64,000 nt of DNA from Rhodobacterales bacterium (GTDB lineage Bacteria > Pseudomonadota > Alphaproteobacteria > Rhodobacterales > Rhodobacteraceae). Of this stretch, positions 26,387 through 34,692 are shown one piece after another (within the stretch, counting starts at the first letter, position 1; every line of letters begins with the position of its first letter). The position numbers and the translations under genes were made by a program. The stretch covers positions 89,104 through 153,103 of the forward strand of contig JAJNPS010000009.1 of NCBI GenBank assembly GCA_021155205.1, given 5' to 3'. The notes beneath the pieces are model-generated. The model searched no databases and had not been told where the DNA came from. It worked only from the letters and a program-made list of their open reading frames with translations.

Positions 26387-26796
26387 GGGCGTTTTCCTTT
26401 CAGCAAGACGAGACAGAGGGTGATCGCGGCAAAAGCCGCCAGCGAAAGATAGGGGATCGGCAGACCAAGGATCAACTGTGCCTGATCGGTGCACGACGGT
26501 CCGTCCTTGGTGCAGGGCGCGATGGCCTTTGGAATCCATCCTGCATACAGCCCGGAATGCCAGCCCGCGAGCACCACCCCCGCCAGCGCCAGCGGCAGGC
26601 CATAGACACGCGCCATGCCGTCGCCGCGCCAGAGCGACAGGCCCAGGATCACCACCAGCGGGAACATGGCGATGCGCTGGTACCAGCACAGCGTGCAGGG
26701 CATCTGTCCCAGCACCTCGCCGATGAAAAGTGCCCCCAGCGTCGCGGCCAGCGCGATCAGAAAGGCCAGGGTCAGCGTCAGGTCGTCGCGCGACAT
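26383..26796 (-). CDS. dsbB: Disulfide bond formation protein DsbB
   Basis: The 137-aa membrane protein has four membrane segments and two cysteine pairs: MPCTLCWYQRIAMFPLV in the first loop and the pair in APCTKDGPSC in the second. It reoxidises DsbA with quinone. The ATG at 26796 (MSRDDLTLTLAFLIAL) is consistent with the first helix; an upstream extension overlaps nothing useful. Gene order lspA-dsbB-dsbA on the same strand, 10 bases after lspA. Confidence 0.9.
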   Translation of the reverse strand: MSRDDLTLTLAFLIALAATLGALFIGEVLGQMPCTLCWYQRIAMFPLVVILGLSLWRGDGMARVYGLPLALAGVVLAGWHSGLYAGWIPKAIAPCTKDGPSCTDQAQLILGLPIPYLSLAAFAAITLCLVLLKGKRP

Positions 26797-26806
26797 GTGC
26801 GATGTA

Positions 26807-27292
26807 TCAGGGCTGGTCAACAGAAGGCTCCTTGCGGCGACGGGGCGGGACAGCGGCCGCGATGACCAGTCCCGCGCCCAGCGTGATCGCCATATCGGCG
26901 AGGTTGAAGGTGGGCCAGTGCAAGTTACGCCAATAAATGTCAAGGAAATCCGTCACGGCACCCTGTCGCAGCCGGTCGATGATGTTGCCGAGCGCGCCAC
27001 CGACAATCAGCGCATAGCCCGCCCTTTCAAGGGGTCTCACCGCGCGAAACGCCATGATCGCAAAGACCAGCGTCAGCGTGCCGGTCAGGGCGGCCATCAG
27101 CAGCGGTCGGCCCGCCATGGTGCCGGACAGCAGGCCGAAGCTGGAGCCTTCGTTGAACCCAAGGGCCAGGTTCAGGCCCGGAAACACCTCGACCGCCACG
27201 CCGCGCGGCAAAAGTGTCAGCGCGGCCGCCTTGGTCAGTTGATCGGCCAGCAGGGCGACCGCGATCAGGACGACGATGCGCCCGGCGGTCAT
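26807..27292 (-). CDS. lspA: Lipoprotein signal peptidase (signal peptidase II)
   Basis: LspA cleaves prolipoproteins before the lipid-modified Cys. Four membrane segments and the two catalytic aspartate motifs are visible: GGALGNIIDRLRQGAVTDFL and FNLADMAITLG. DQLTKAAALTLLP near the N-terminus is also typical. The ATG at 27292 starts five residues before the first helix; an earlier ATG at 27343 would add an Arg-rich extension. The copy lies beside a Zn/Cd ATPase, a linkage common in metal-resistance elements, so it is likely an accessory copy and not the housekeeping lspA. Confidence 0.92.
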   Translation of the reverse strand: MTAGRIVVLIAVALLADQLTKAAALTLLPRGVAVEVFPGLNLALGFNEGSSFGLLSGTMAGRPLLMAALTGTLTLVFAIMAFRAVRPLERAGYALIVGGALGNIIDRLRQGAVTDFLDIYWRNLHWPTFNLADMAITLGAGLVIAAAVPPRRRKEPSVDQP

Positions 27293-27378
27293 CGCGGCGC
27301 CCGCGCGCCGACGCCGGGCCTGCGTGGCTGCGCGTCCCGACATTCCGGCGCTGCGCGTCTGCGCGCCGACGTCACGGG

Positions 27379-29766
27379 CTAGCCCTCGCGCTCGGGATTG
27401 AACCGGAGGAGCCGCAGCGCGTTCAGTGTCACCAGCACGGTCGCTCCGGTATCGGCCAGGATCGCGATCCAGAGACCGGTCAGCCCCAGCACCGACGTCA
27501 CCAGGAACACCGCCTTCAGCCCCAGCGCGATGGTCACGTTCTGCCGGATGTTGCCCATCGCCGCGCGCGACAGCCGGATCACGGCCGGGATGTCCGTCAC
27601 CCGGTCGCGCAGGATCGCCGCATCGGCTGTTTCCAGCGCCACATCGGTGCCGGACCCCATCGCCACGCCGACATTGGCCTGCTTCAGTGCCGGTGCGTCG
27701 TTGATGCCGTCGCCGATCATCATCACGCCGCCCGTGTCGTGCATCGTGCGGATGAACTTCAGCTTGTCCTCGGGCATCATGTCGGCCTGGAACTCCAGGC
27801 CGAGGCCCCCCGCGATTGCGGCTGCGGTGCGCGGGTTGTCCCCGGTCAGCATGATCGGCGCCATGCCCATCGCCTTCAGCTGACGCATTGCTTCGGGGGC
27901 ATCCGCACGGGGTTCGTCGCGCATCGCGATCAGGCCGAGCGGGGTCTTGTCGCGGAACACTGCGACGGCGGTCTTGCCCTCCTCCTCGAACACCGTCGCC
28001 TGGCGCAGGCCGATCCCGTCCAGCCCGCCGTTGTCCATCGCGTAGCGCGGCGAGGCGACCCAGGCGGGCGCATCGCCCACCGTGGCGATCACGCCCCTGC
28101 CCATCAGCGCCTTGGCATCCCTTGATGCCAGCGCCTCGACGCCTGCCTCTTTGGCCTTGTTCAGGATGGCAACCGCAAGAGGGTGGCTCGACCCGGTCTC
28201 GACACCCGCGGCAACGGCCAGCAGTTCCGCCTCGGTGGTGGTGCCGAAGGTGACGACATCGGTGACGCGCGGGCGTCCATGGGTCAGGGTGCCGGTCTTG
28301 TCAAAGGCGATGCGGCTGACCTTGGACGCGGCCTCGATCACGGCCCCCCCCTTCATCAGCATCCCGCGCCGCGCACCCGTCGACATGGCCGAGGCGATCG
28401 AGGCGGGCACCGAGATGACCAGCGCGCAGGGGCAGCCGATCAAGAGAAGCGCGAGGCCCCGGTAGATCCAGATGTCCCACGGCTGAGCATAGGTCAGCGG
28501 CGGCACCAGGACGACCAGCGCCGCGACGGCGACGATGGCGGGCATGTACCAGCGGCTGAAGCGGTCGATGAAGCGTTCGGTCGGCGCGCGCGCCTCCTCG
28601 GCCTCTTCGACCAGCCGGATGATGCGGGCGATGGTGTTGTCCTCGGGGTCTTTGGTCACTTTCACGCGCAGTACGGCTTCGGTGTTGATCGACCCGGCAA
28701 ACACGCTGTCGCCCGGTCCCTTGTTCACCGGCACGCTTTCGCCCGTCACCGGGCTGTCATCGACGCCGCTGTTGCCTTCGGTGATCTCGCCATCGGCCGG
28801 AATCCGGTCGCCGGGGCGGACCAGCACGGTCTGGCCCACGGTCAGGCTGGCGGCGGGTACTTCCCTGGTGGTGTCGCCGGTGACAAGCTGCGCGGTTTTC
28901 GGCACCAGATTGGCCAGCGCCCGGATCCCGTCCCGCGCCTTGCCGGCCGCCACGCCTTCCAGCACCTCGCCCACCGCGAAGAGAAAGACGACCAGCGCGG
29001 CTTCTTCCGCCGCGTCGATGAACAGGGCCCCGACCGCGGCGATCGTCAACAGGCCTTCGATGGTAAAGGGCTGCCCCATGCGCAGGGCTGCGAACGCGCG
29101 CTGCGCCGCAGGGGCGACAGCGATCAGGGTGGCGGCGGTGAACGCCCATCTGCCAAGTCCGGGCGTCAGGTATTCGATGATCGAGGCCACACCCACAATC
29201 AGGCCGGTTAAGATCACCAGCCTGCCCTTTCCGGTCTGATACCACCGCTTGCCCCGGTCGGCGGGATCGTCATGCACATGGCCGGGGCTGCCATGCCCGC
29301 TGTCGTCGCGTTTCGCGGCTGCGGCTGCGGGGGGTTTCGGCCCGTGGCCATGGCCCTTGTGATCGTGGCCCGAATGGTCATGGCCATCGTGGTCATGATC
29401 CTTGTGGTCCTGCCCGGAGTGATCGTGCCCGGAGTGATCGTGCCCGGAATGGTCATGCCCTGCATGTTCGTCGCCGTGCTCTGTGCGCGCGGCGTCGCCC
29501 GGCAGAACAAATTCCTTCCTTGCCCCGGCCGCGCGCGGGGTCAGGCCGTAACCCAGCGACTTGACGACCTTTTCCACCTTTTCGCGACTGGTCTTTGTTT
29601 CGTCCAGCGTCAGGCGCAGCCGTTCGGACATCAGCCCGATCTCGACGCCGCTGACCCCCGGAAGACGCGCCACCGCATCCTTGATCTTGTTTGCGCAAGA
29701 GCCGCAATCCATGCCCGAGACGGTCCAGTCGCAGGCGGCACCGATATCCGCGTCAATTTTGGTCAT
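27379..29766 (-). CDS. zntA: Zn/Cd/Pb-translocating P-type ATPase (ZntA/CadA type)
   Basis: The 795-aa exporter has an N-terminal metal-binding domain with MDCGSCANKI (Cys21, Cys24) and a His-rich linker (about residues 98-143) built of HDHSG-type repeats. Eight membrane helices follow, with the CPC metal motif at residues 445-447 (GCPCALVISVP) and the phosphorylated Asp489 in DKTGTLT. TGES and the GDGINDAP hinge are intact. The CPC plus MDCGSC combination points to Zn(II), Cd(II) or Pb(II). The divergent MerR gene and 19-bp-spacer promoter support induction by these metals. Confidence 0.95.
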   Translation of the reverse strand: MTKIDADIGAACDWTVSGMDCGSCANKIKDAVARLPGVSGVEIGLMSERLRLTLDETKTSREKVEKVVKSLGYGLTPRAAGARKEFVLPGDAARTEHGDEHAGHDHSGHDHSGHDHSGQDHKDHDHDGHDHSGHDHKGHGHGPKPPAAAAAKRDDSGHGSPGHVHDDPADRGKRWYQTGKGRLVILTGLIVGVASIIEYLTPGLGRWAFTAATLIAVAPAAQRAFAALRMGQPFTIEGLLTIAAVGALFIDAAEEAALVVFLFAVGEVLEGVAAGKARDGIRALANLVPKTAQLVTGDTTREVPAASLTVGQTVLVRPGDRIPADGEITEGNSGVDDSPVTGESVPVNKGPGDSVFAGSINTEAVLRVKVTKDPEDNTIARIIRLVEEAEEARAPTERFIDRFSRWYMPAIVAVAALVVLVPPLTYAQPWDIWIYRGLALLLIGCPCALVISVPASIASAMSTGARRGMLMKGGAVIEAASKVSRIAFDKTGTLTHGRPRVTDVVTFGTTTEAELLAVAAGVETGSSHPLAVAILNKAKEAGVEALASRDAKALMGRGVIATVGDAPAWVASPRYAMDNGGLDGIGLRQATVFEEEGKTAVAVFRDKTPLGLIAMRDEPRADAPEAMRQLKAMGMAPIMLTGDNPRTAAAIAGGLGLEFQADMMPEDKLKFIRTMHDTGGVMMIGDGINDAPALKQANVGVAMGSGTDVALETADAAILRDRVTDIPAVIRLSRAAMGNIRQNVTIALGLKAVFLVTSVLGLTGLWIAILADTGATVLVTLNALRLLRFNPEREG

Positions 29767-29796
29767 TGGAATCCTTCGCGCCCCCGAAAGGGGCAG

Positions 29797-29846
29797 TTGT
29801 CTTCATCGAATCGGATACCTAATGTCTCTAGCAACTATAGGTTCAA
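29797..29846. promoter_or_regulatory. Divergent MerR-type promoter and operator
   Basis: On the minus strand TTGAAC (29841-29846) and TAGGTA (29816-29821) are 19 bases apart, the long spacer that MerR-family activators correct. The centre CTATAGTTGCTAGAG is a near-dyad like those of CadR/ZntR/PbrR sites. For the regulator itself, TTGTCT (29797-29802) and TAATGT (29820-29825) are 17 bases apart on the plus strand. The two promoters overlap, so one bound dimer controls both. Confidence 0.68.
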
Positions 29847-29856
29847 GGAGAATGTG

Positions 29857-30294
29857 ATGCTGACCATCGGAAAGCTTGGCACCTCGACCGGCGTGAAGGT
29901 TCCGACCATCCGCTATTACGAACAGATCGGCCTTCTGCCAGAGGCCGAACGCAGCGCCGGGAACCAGCGGCTTTACAGCCGCAAGGCATTGGAGCGGCTG
30001 GCCTTCATCCGCCATGCGCGCGATCTGGGCTTCACGCTGGAGGCGATCCGCGACCTTCTGAGCCTGTCGGACAGCCCTGACCAGCCCTGCGCCGCCGCCG
30101 ACGCCATCGCGCGCGCACAACTTCTTGAGGTCGAAAGCAGGCTGGCGCGGCTGACCGCGCTGAAGGCCGAACTGGAGCGCATGGTGGAACAATGCGCAGG
30201 CGGATCGATCGCAGATTGCCGGGTGATCGAGGTGCTGGGGGATCATTCGCTCTGCGGGTCGGACCACCGCCATGCCGAGTTGATCCAGGCCTGA
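29857..30294 (+). CDS. MerR family metal-responsive regulator (CadR/ZntR-like)
   Basis: The 145-aa regulator has a MerR winged helix (MLTIGKLGTSTGVKVPTIRY), then a dimerisation helix, then a metal loop. Cysteines at DQPCAAA, EQCAGGSIADC and DHSLCGSDHRH match the Zn/Cd/Pb-sensing class. It should activate the divergent ATPase gene. The start ATG at 29857 follows AAGGAG at 29845-29850, which also lies on the -35 of the ATPase promoter. The long upstream frame is a shadow of the ATPase gene. Confidence 0.92.
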   Translation: MLTIGKLGTSTGVKVPTIRYYEQIGLLPEAERSAGNQRLYSRKALERLAFIRHARDLGFTLEAIRDLLSLSDSPDQPCAAADAIARAQLLEVESRLARLTALKAELERMVEQCAGGSIADCRVIEVLGDHSLCGSDHRHAELIQA

Positions 30295-30361
30295 CCCGCC
30301 TCGATGTCTGCACCATGCCCCGGCCGGTGTTGCGGGCTTGTCGGCGAAAGACCTGCCCGGA

Positions 30362-31249
30362 CTACAAGACGACGATGCCGGTGTGCTTCACCTTGTTTTC
30401 CGGTTCGACATGGATCGTCACCACGCAATCGGGAACGCGCGCCTTCAGCGCAGCCTCGATCCTGTCACACAGATCATGCGCGGCGACGACGGTCATGTTG
30501 CCGTGTACGACCAGATGAAACTCGATGAAGTTGGCCGTCCCGGCATGGCGTGTCCGCAGATCATGTGCCTCGAGCGCCTCGCGCGCATGGGCCGAGATGA
30601 TCTCGCGCACGGCGGCCAGCGTCGACTCAGGCAGAGACTCGTCCATCAGACCGCTCATCGAGTCGCGAAGAAGCTTCCAGCCGGACCACAGGATGTTGAC
30701 TGCCACAAGCGCCGCAAGCACTGCGTCCATCTGTGCCACGCCACTGATCACCGTCGCCAACACACCCAGGATCACCGCGACTGACGAGATCACGTCCGAA
30801 AGCAGATGCTTGCCGTCGGCGACGAGGGCGGGCGACCGCAAACGGCGTCCCTGCACGATCAGCACCCGACACCATGCGGCATTCACCACCGCCGCGCCGC
30901 CATTGATCAGCAGCCCCTCCATCGGCGCGTCGATAGGGCGCGGGTCGAGAAAGCCGTAATATGCTGCCCGAAAGATCAGCAGCGCGGCGACGACGATCAT
31001 CACCCCCTCCAGAATGGCGCTCAAGAGTTCGGCCTTGTGATGGCCGTAGGGATGACCCGCATCGGCAGGTCGCGCGGCAATACGGATCGCGACCAGCGCG
31101 GCGACGGCGGTGACAACGTTCACCGTGCTTTCCAGCGCATCCGACAACAGTGCAAGCGACCCGGTCAACCACCAAGCCAACGTTTTCAGGCCGAGGACCA
31201 CGATCCCGACAAAGATGCTGCCCACGGCAAGTTTCTGGACTCTCGACAT
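30362..31249 (-). CDS. Cation diffusion facilitator family transporter
   Basis: The 295-aa exporter has six membrane helices with metal-site motifs ALLSDALESTVNVV and DGKHLLSDVISS, then HPYGHHKAELLSA and a C-terminal cytosolic domain (EFHLVVHGNMTVVAAHDLCD, then HVEPE). These proteins exchange Zn, Fe, Cd or Co for protons. The ATG at 31249 is chosen because AAGGAG lies nine bases upstream; an ATG at 31297 is an alternative. It sits convergent to the MerR gene and adds to the block's zinc/cadmium export capacity. Confidence 0.9.
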   Translation of the reverse strand: MSRVQKLAVGSIFVGIVVLGLKTLAWWLTGSLALLSDALESTVNVVTAVAALVAIRIAARPADAGHPYGHHKAELLSAILEGVMIVVAALLIFRAAYYGFLDPRPIDAPMEGLLINGGAAVVNAAWCRVLIVQGRRLRSPALVADGKHLLSDVISSVAVILGVLATVISGVAQMDAVLAALVAVNILWSGWKLLRDSMSGLMDESLPESTLAAVREIISAHAREALEAHDLRTRHAGTANFIEFHLVVHGNMTVVAAHDLCDRIEAALKARVPDCVVTIHVEPENKVKHTGIVVL

Positions 31250-31696
31250 GTCGCGTGGCTCCTTGGCGCGCAGCGGGCTGGTAGCAGCTAGTTTCATGCT
31301 ATTCAACCGAAGGTGTCGGACTGACGTTCCCCGCAGACCGGGTCCGGCGCGCAACAGACCACCGGAAGTCGCGCCGCCTGGATCTTCGTTGTCAGAGCCG
31401 GTCCGACAAAAGCGGGCCACGCTGCTGGCGTCCATCAGGCACCAGACAAGGAATCAATTGGCTGGCGGGCGCTCTTGTCACTGGCGGACAGGTGATGCGA
31501 AACCAGCCGGGACACTGGAGCCCATGTCTTGCCTTGGGCTGCCGTCTCGGGTCGCGCCGGGACGAGGCAATTCGGCAGGCCTTCACGTCGCGAGATATTG
31601 CAGGCAGCGACAGATAAAATGCTGGTGCCTCTTTATCGCGGCGCATGATAATCCGCAGTCATCCGGGCGGCGCACAGGCGGCCAGACGGATAAGCC
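31250..31696. other. Region with no supportable gene
   Basis: These 447 bases lie between the divergent CDF transporter and YnfA-like genes. Open frames here give Arg/Pro-rich products with no family resemblance, and none has a convincing ribosome-binding site. The region should contain two divergent promoters. I noticed no palindromic operator or terminator. Confidence 0.4.
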
Positions 31697-32029
31697 ATGG
31701 TGTCCGCGACCCTTGCGATTTTTGCCGCCGCCGCCTTCGCCGAGATTGCGGGCTGCTTTGCGGTCTGGGCCTGGATGCGGCAGGGGGCGAGTGCGTTGTG
31801 GCTGTTGCCGGGCCTTGCCAGCCTTGCGGTCTTTGCCTGGCTGCTGACCCTTGCGCCGTCCGACTATGCGGGCCGCGCCTATGCCGCCTATGGCGGGGTC
31901 TATGTTGCGGCCTCGCTGGTCTGGCTTTGGGCCGTCGAGGGGCGCAGGCCGGACGCCTGGGATCTGACCGGGGCCATGGTCGTGCTTGCCGGAGCGGCGA
32001 TCATCCTCTGGGCGCCAAGGGCTACGTGA
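31697..32029 (+). CDS. YnfA family (UPF0060) small membrane protein
   Basis: The 110-aa protein has four membrane helices and the family signatures AAFAEIAGCFAVWAWMR and RAYAAYGGVYVAASLVWLW. YnfA proteins are distant relatives of small multidrug resistance transporters, and some are linked to efflux of toxic compounds; the function here is not established. It ends four bases from the convergent YqaA-type gene. Confidence 0.9.
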   Translation: MVSATLAIFAAAAFAEIAGCFAVWAWMRQGASALWLLPGLASLAVFAWLLTLAPSDYAGRAYAAYGGVYVAASLVWLWAVEGRRPDAWDLTGAMVVLAGAAIILWAPRAT

Positions 32030-32032
32030 CCT

Positions 32033-32461
32033 TCACGCCACGCGCAACGTAACCCAGGCCAGCACGATGTAGCGCCCGGCCTTGGCCAGCGTGACGACCA
32101 GCACCACCCGCCAGAAGGGTTCGCGCATCAGCCCGGCGACCAGCACCAGCGGATCGCCGATGATCGGCAGCCACGACCCGAACAGCGTCCACCAGCCGCG
32201 CCGCAGATACCAGCGTTGCGCGCGCGCCAGTTGATCCGGCGACACCGGCAGCCAGCGCAGGGGCATGCGGTCCTGCAGCAACCAGCCGATGGCCCAGTTG
32301 ACCAGCGAGCCCAGCACATTCCCGGTGGTCGCCACCACCAGCAACAGCCAGACCGGGTTGGTTTCGGCCAGGATCATGCCGACCAGCACCGCCTCGGACT
32401 GGGCAGGGATCAGGGTCGCCGCCGCGAAGGCCGCCAGAAACAGCGCCGCCAGCGTCCACAT
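32033..32461 (-). CDS. YqaA family inner-membrane protein
   Basis: The 142-aa protein belongs to the YqaA branch of the DedA/SNARE-associated membrane protein superfamily. Typical features: an N-terminal helix followed by FAAATLIPAQSEAVLVGMIL, GNVLGSLVNWAIGW, and GSWLPIIGDPLVLVAGLMR. DedA-type proteins are implicated in lipid flipping and membrane homeostasis; a precise role for YqaA is not known. It follows an MFS transporter gene by two bases and is co-transcribed with it. Confidence 0.87.
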   Translation of the reverse strand: MWTLAALFLAAFAAATLIPAQSEAVLVGMILAETNPVWLLLVVATTGNVLGSLVNWAIGWLLQDRMPLRWLPVSPDQLARAQRWYLRRGWWTLFGSWLPIIGDPLVLVAGLMREPFWRVVLVVTLAKAGRYIVLAWVTLRVA

Positions 32462-32463
32462 TC

Positions 32464-33777
32464 CTAGGACGTGGCCGAAGGCCAGCGGCGATGCAAGTCG
32501 TCGATCTGATAGGGGTGGCGATGTCCTTGCGCGGCATGATCCCGCAGGTGCGGGTGGTCGGGCGGCAGATCGGCATGGTCATGCGCGATCTCCGCCGGAT
32601 CCTGCGACGGCCAGAGCAGCATCACCGCCACCAGCGCCACCGCGCCAAGCACCGCCAGGGCAACGGCGGCGGCGGGCAGACCGACCACCGATCCGACCCA
32701 GCCCGCCAGCGGATAGGTGACAAGCCAGGCGGCATGCGACAGGGCGAACTGCGCGGCAAAGACCGCCGGGCGGTCCTCTGGTCTTGCGGAACGGTTCAGG
32801 ATGCGCCCGATCGGTGTCTGGCTCAGCGAAAACCCGAAACCCACGACGGCCCAGAGCGCCAGCAGGGCGGCAAAGGTTCCGGCAACGGCCGTGACCGCCA
32901 CCCCCGCCACCATCAGCGCGGCGCCGCCGATCATCACCGGACGATCGGCAAAACGTCCGAGGATGCGCGGCATCAGAACTGCCGCCAGGATCGACCCGCC
33001 GCCAAAGGCGGCAAAGGCCAGCGCCACCTGCGGCGCATCCAGGCCCAGCCTTGCCTGCACCAGAACGACCGTGTTGACATAGACCATCGCCCCGGCCGCC
33101 GCGACCGACATCTCCATCACCATCAACCCGCGCAGGCGGGGTGTCGCCAGATAGATGCGCGCACCTTTGGTGACGCCGGCCCAGAACCCCTCTGGAGCGC
33201 CCACCGCGCGGGCGGGCAGGGCGACCGTCACCACCAAAAGCGCCGAGGCGACGAACCCCGCAACCGTACCGCCGAAGAGGACCGGGAACGTCACAACCGT
33301 CAGCAGGGCTGCGGCCAGCATCGGGCTGACGATCTGTTCCAGATCCTCGGTCAGCCGCATCAGCGACAGGGCGTTTGTATAGTCCTTTTCGCCCGGCAGC
33401 ACGTCCGGGATGGTGGCCTGGAATGCCGGGGTAAAGCCCGCCGAGGCCGCTTGCAGAAAGAAGATCAGCACATAGATCTGCCAGACCTCGGTGACAAAGG
33501 GCAGGAACAGCACGACCCCCGCGCGCACGAGGTCCAGCACGACCAGAAAGGCCCGGCGCGGCAGTCGTTCCGCCACGGCAGCGGCCACCGGGGCCAGCGT
33601 GACATAGGCCACCATCTTGATCGCAAGGGCAGTGCCCAGGACCAGCCCCGCATTTGCACCCGCCAGTTTCCAGGCCAGAAGGCCAAGCGCCACCGTGGCC
33701 AGCCCGGTGCCGATCAGCGCGATCAGCTGCGCCGCAAAGAGGTGCCGGAAGGTCCGGTTGGCAAGAACGTTCAGCAT
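32464..33777 (-). CDS. MFS transporter with His-rich C-terminal tail
   Basis: The 437-aa protein has twelve membrane helices of the major facilitator type (MLNVLANRTFRHLFAAQLIA at the start). The C-terminal tail of about 45 residues is rich in His, Asp and Pro (AHDHADLPPDHPHLRDHA, QGHRHPYQIDDLHRR). NreB-like nickel/cobalt exporters carry similar tails, so metal export is an inference. It is adjacent to an ArsR-rhodanese regulator, now broken, which may have controlled it. The ATG at 33777 fits the first helix; an upstream in-frame region has weak support. Confidence 0.82.
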   Translation of the reverse strand: MLNVLANRTFRHLFAAQLIALIGTGLATVALGLLAWKLAGANAGLVLGTALAIKMVAYVTLAPVAAAVAERLPRRAFLVVLDLVRAGVVLFLPFVTEVWQIYVLIFFLQAASAGFTPAFQATIPDVLPGEKDYTNALSLMRLTEDLEQIVSPMLAAALLTVVTFPVLFGGTVAGFVASALLVVTVALPARAVGAPEGFWAGVTKGARIYLATPRLRGLMVMEMSVAAAGAMVYVNTVVLVQARLGLDAPQVALAFAAFGGGSILAAVLMPRILGRFADRPVMIGGAALMVAGVAVTAVAGTFAALLALWAVVGFGFSLSQTPIGRILNRSARPEDRPAVFAAQFALSHAAWLVTYPLAGWVGSVVGLPAAAVALAVLGAVALVAVMLLWPSQDPAEIAHDHADLPPDHPHLRDHAAQGHRHPYQIDDLHRRWPSATS

Positions 33778-33995
33778 GGCGGCGTCTTTCGTAAAAGCAT
33801 CGTCATGGCCTTTGATACTGCACCGGGCAGGGGCCGTACATCCGGCCCCTCTGGCGAACCTTTTGCCAGACCCGCAGGACGGCGGCCAGTCAAGCGTGGC
33901 CTTGCGCGCCATGACCGGCCACGCGAGTGAATGCAAGATGTCGGCCCGCCCGTCGGGTCGGGTCGGATCGGCGATAACCGCGGTCTGCGCATCTG

Positions 33996-34594
33996 TCAGC
34001 CCGCCAAAGCTAGAACCGCCCGCCCCTCGGTCCGCCAGTCCGCCTGCCAGCGGGCGCGCATCATGCCCCCGCGCCCTGAGCGCCGCAACCGCAGCCCGCG
34101 CGTCAAGGCAGAACGGCCCCCGGCAACAGGCGACGATTTCAGCCCCCGGGTCCAGGGCAGGGCGACCTGATCCAGGTCGGCCAGCGGCGCGTGGATGGCA
34201 CCGGGAATGTGCGCGGTGGCATATTCATCCTGCGGCCGCATGTCGAGCACGATGACCTGCTCATCGGCAAGCCGCGCAGGATATGCGCGACCCGCCCCAG
34301 ATTCCGCCCGGCGATTGCCGCCATGAGATCCATCAGCGCCAGCGTCTTTGTGTCCGACAGCCGGTAGATCATCGCCTTGACGTCGCGGCGGCTGGCGACC
34401 AGCCCTGCGTGACGCAACTGCTGCAGGTGTTGCGAACAGTTGGCGATGGTCAGGCCGGTCCGGTCGGCCAGGGCATCGACGCCACGTTCGCGTTGGACCA
34501 GTTGTTCCAGGATCGTCAGCCGCGCCGGAGCGGACAGCGCCTGCGCGACAAGCGCGTATTCCGACAGAAGGGCAGCCTTGGGGCTGGTTGACAT
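33996..34594 (-). pseudogene. ArsR family regulator with rhodanese domain, frameshifted
   Basis: The N-terminal part reads as an intact ArsR winged helix (MSTSPKAALLSEYALVAQAL, then DRTGLTIANCSQHLQQLRHA). After HILRGL the frame is lost. The rhodanese domain continues in a second frame (QVIVLDMRPQDEYATAHIPG) and, after about 34155, in a third frame (EIVACCRGPFCLDARAAVAA, holding the CxxxxxC-type active site). A return to the second frame fits the end (ADWRTEGRAVLALAG). Three single-base losses would explain it. The ArsR DNA-binding part could still be made. Sequencing errors in G/C runs are the main alternative. Confidence 0.72.
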
Positions 34595-34617
34595 CGCTGG
34601 TCCTGAGAGGCTACATC

Positions 34618-34637
34618 ATTCAAGAGATCGCTTGAAT
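34618..34637. promoter_or_regulatory. Perfect inverted repeat, probable ArsR operator
   Basis: ATTCAAGAGATCGCTTGAAT has 7-bp perfect arms (ATTCAAG / CTTGAAT) around a 6-base centre. It lies 24 bases before the ArsR-rhodanese start and 55 bases before the divergent hydroxylase gene. ATTCAA/TTGAAT arms are typical of ArsR-family operators, so autoregulation and control of the divergent gene are likely. Confidence 0.6.
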
Positions 34638-34692
34638 ATTATCACCCCCATCTCACCCCCATCGCCCGTGACAACCCAGAAAGCCGGTACCC

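Noticed and set aside
31392..31646. 84-codon minus-strand frame in the gap before the YnfA-like gene
   Set aside because: It looked briefly like a transposase remnant, but no motif, no ribosome-binding site and no inverted repeats were found.
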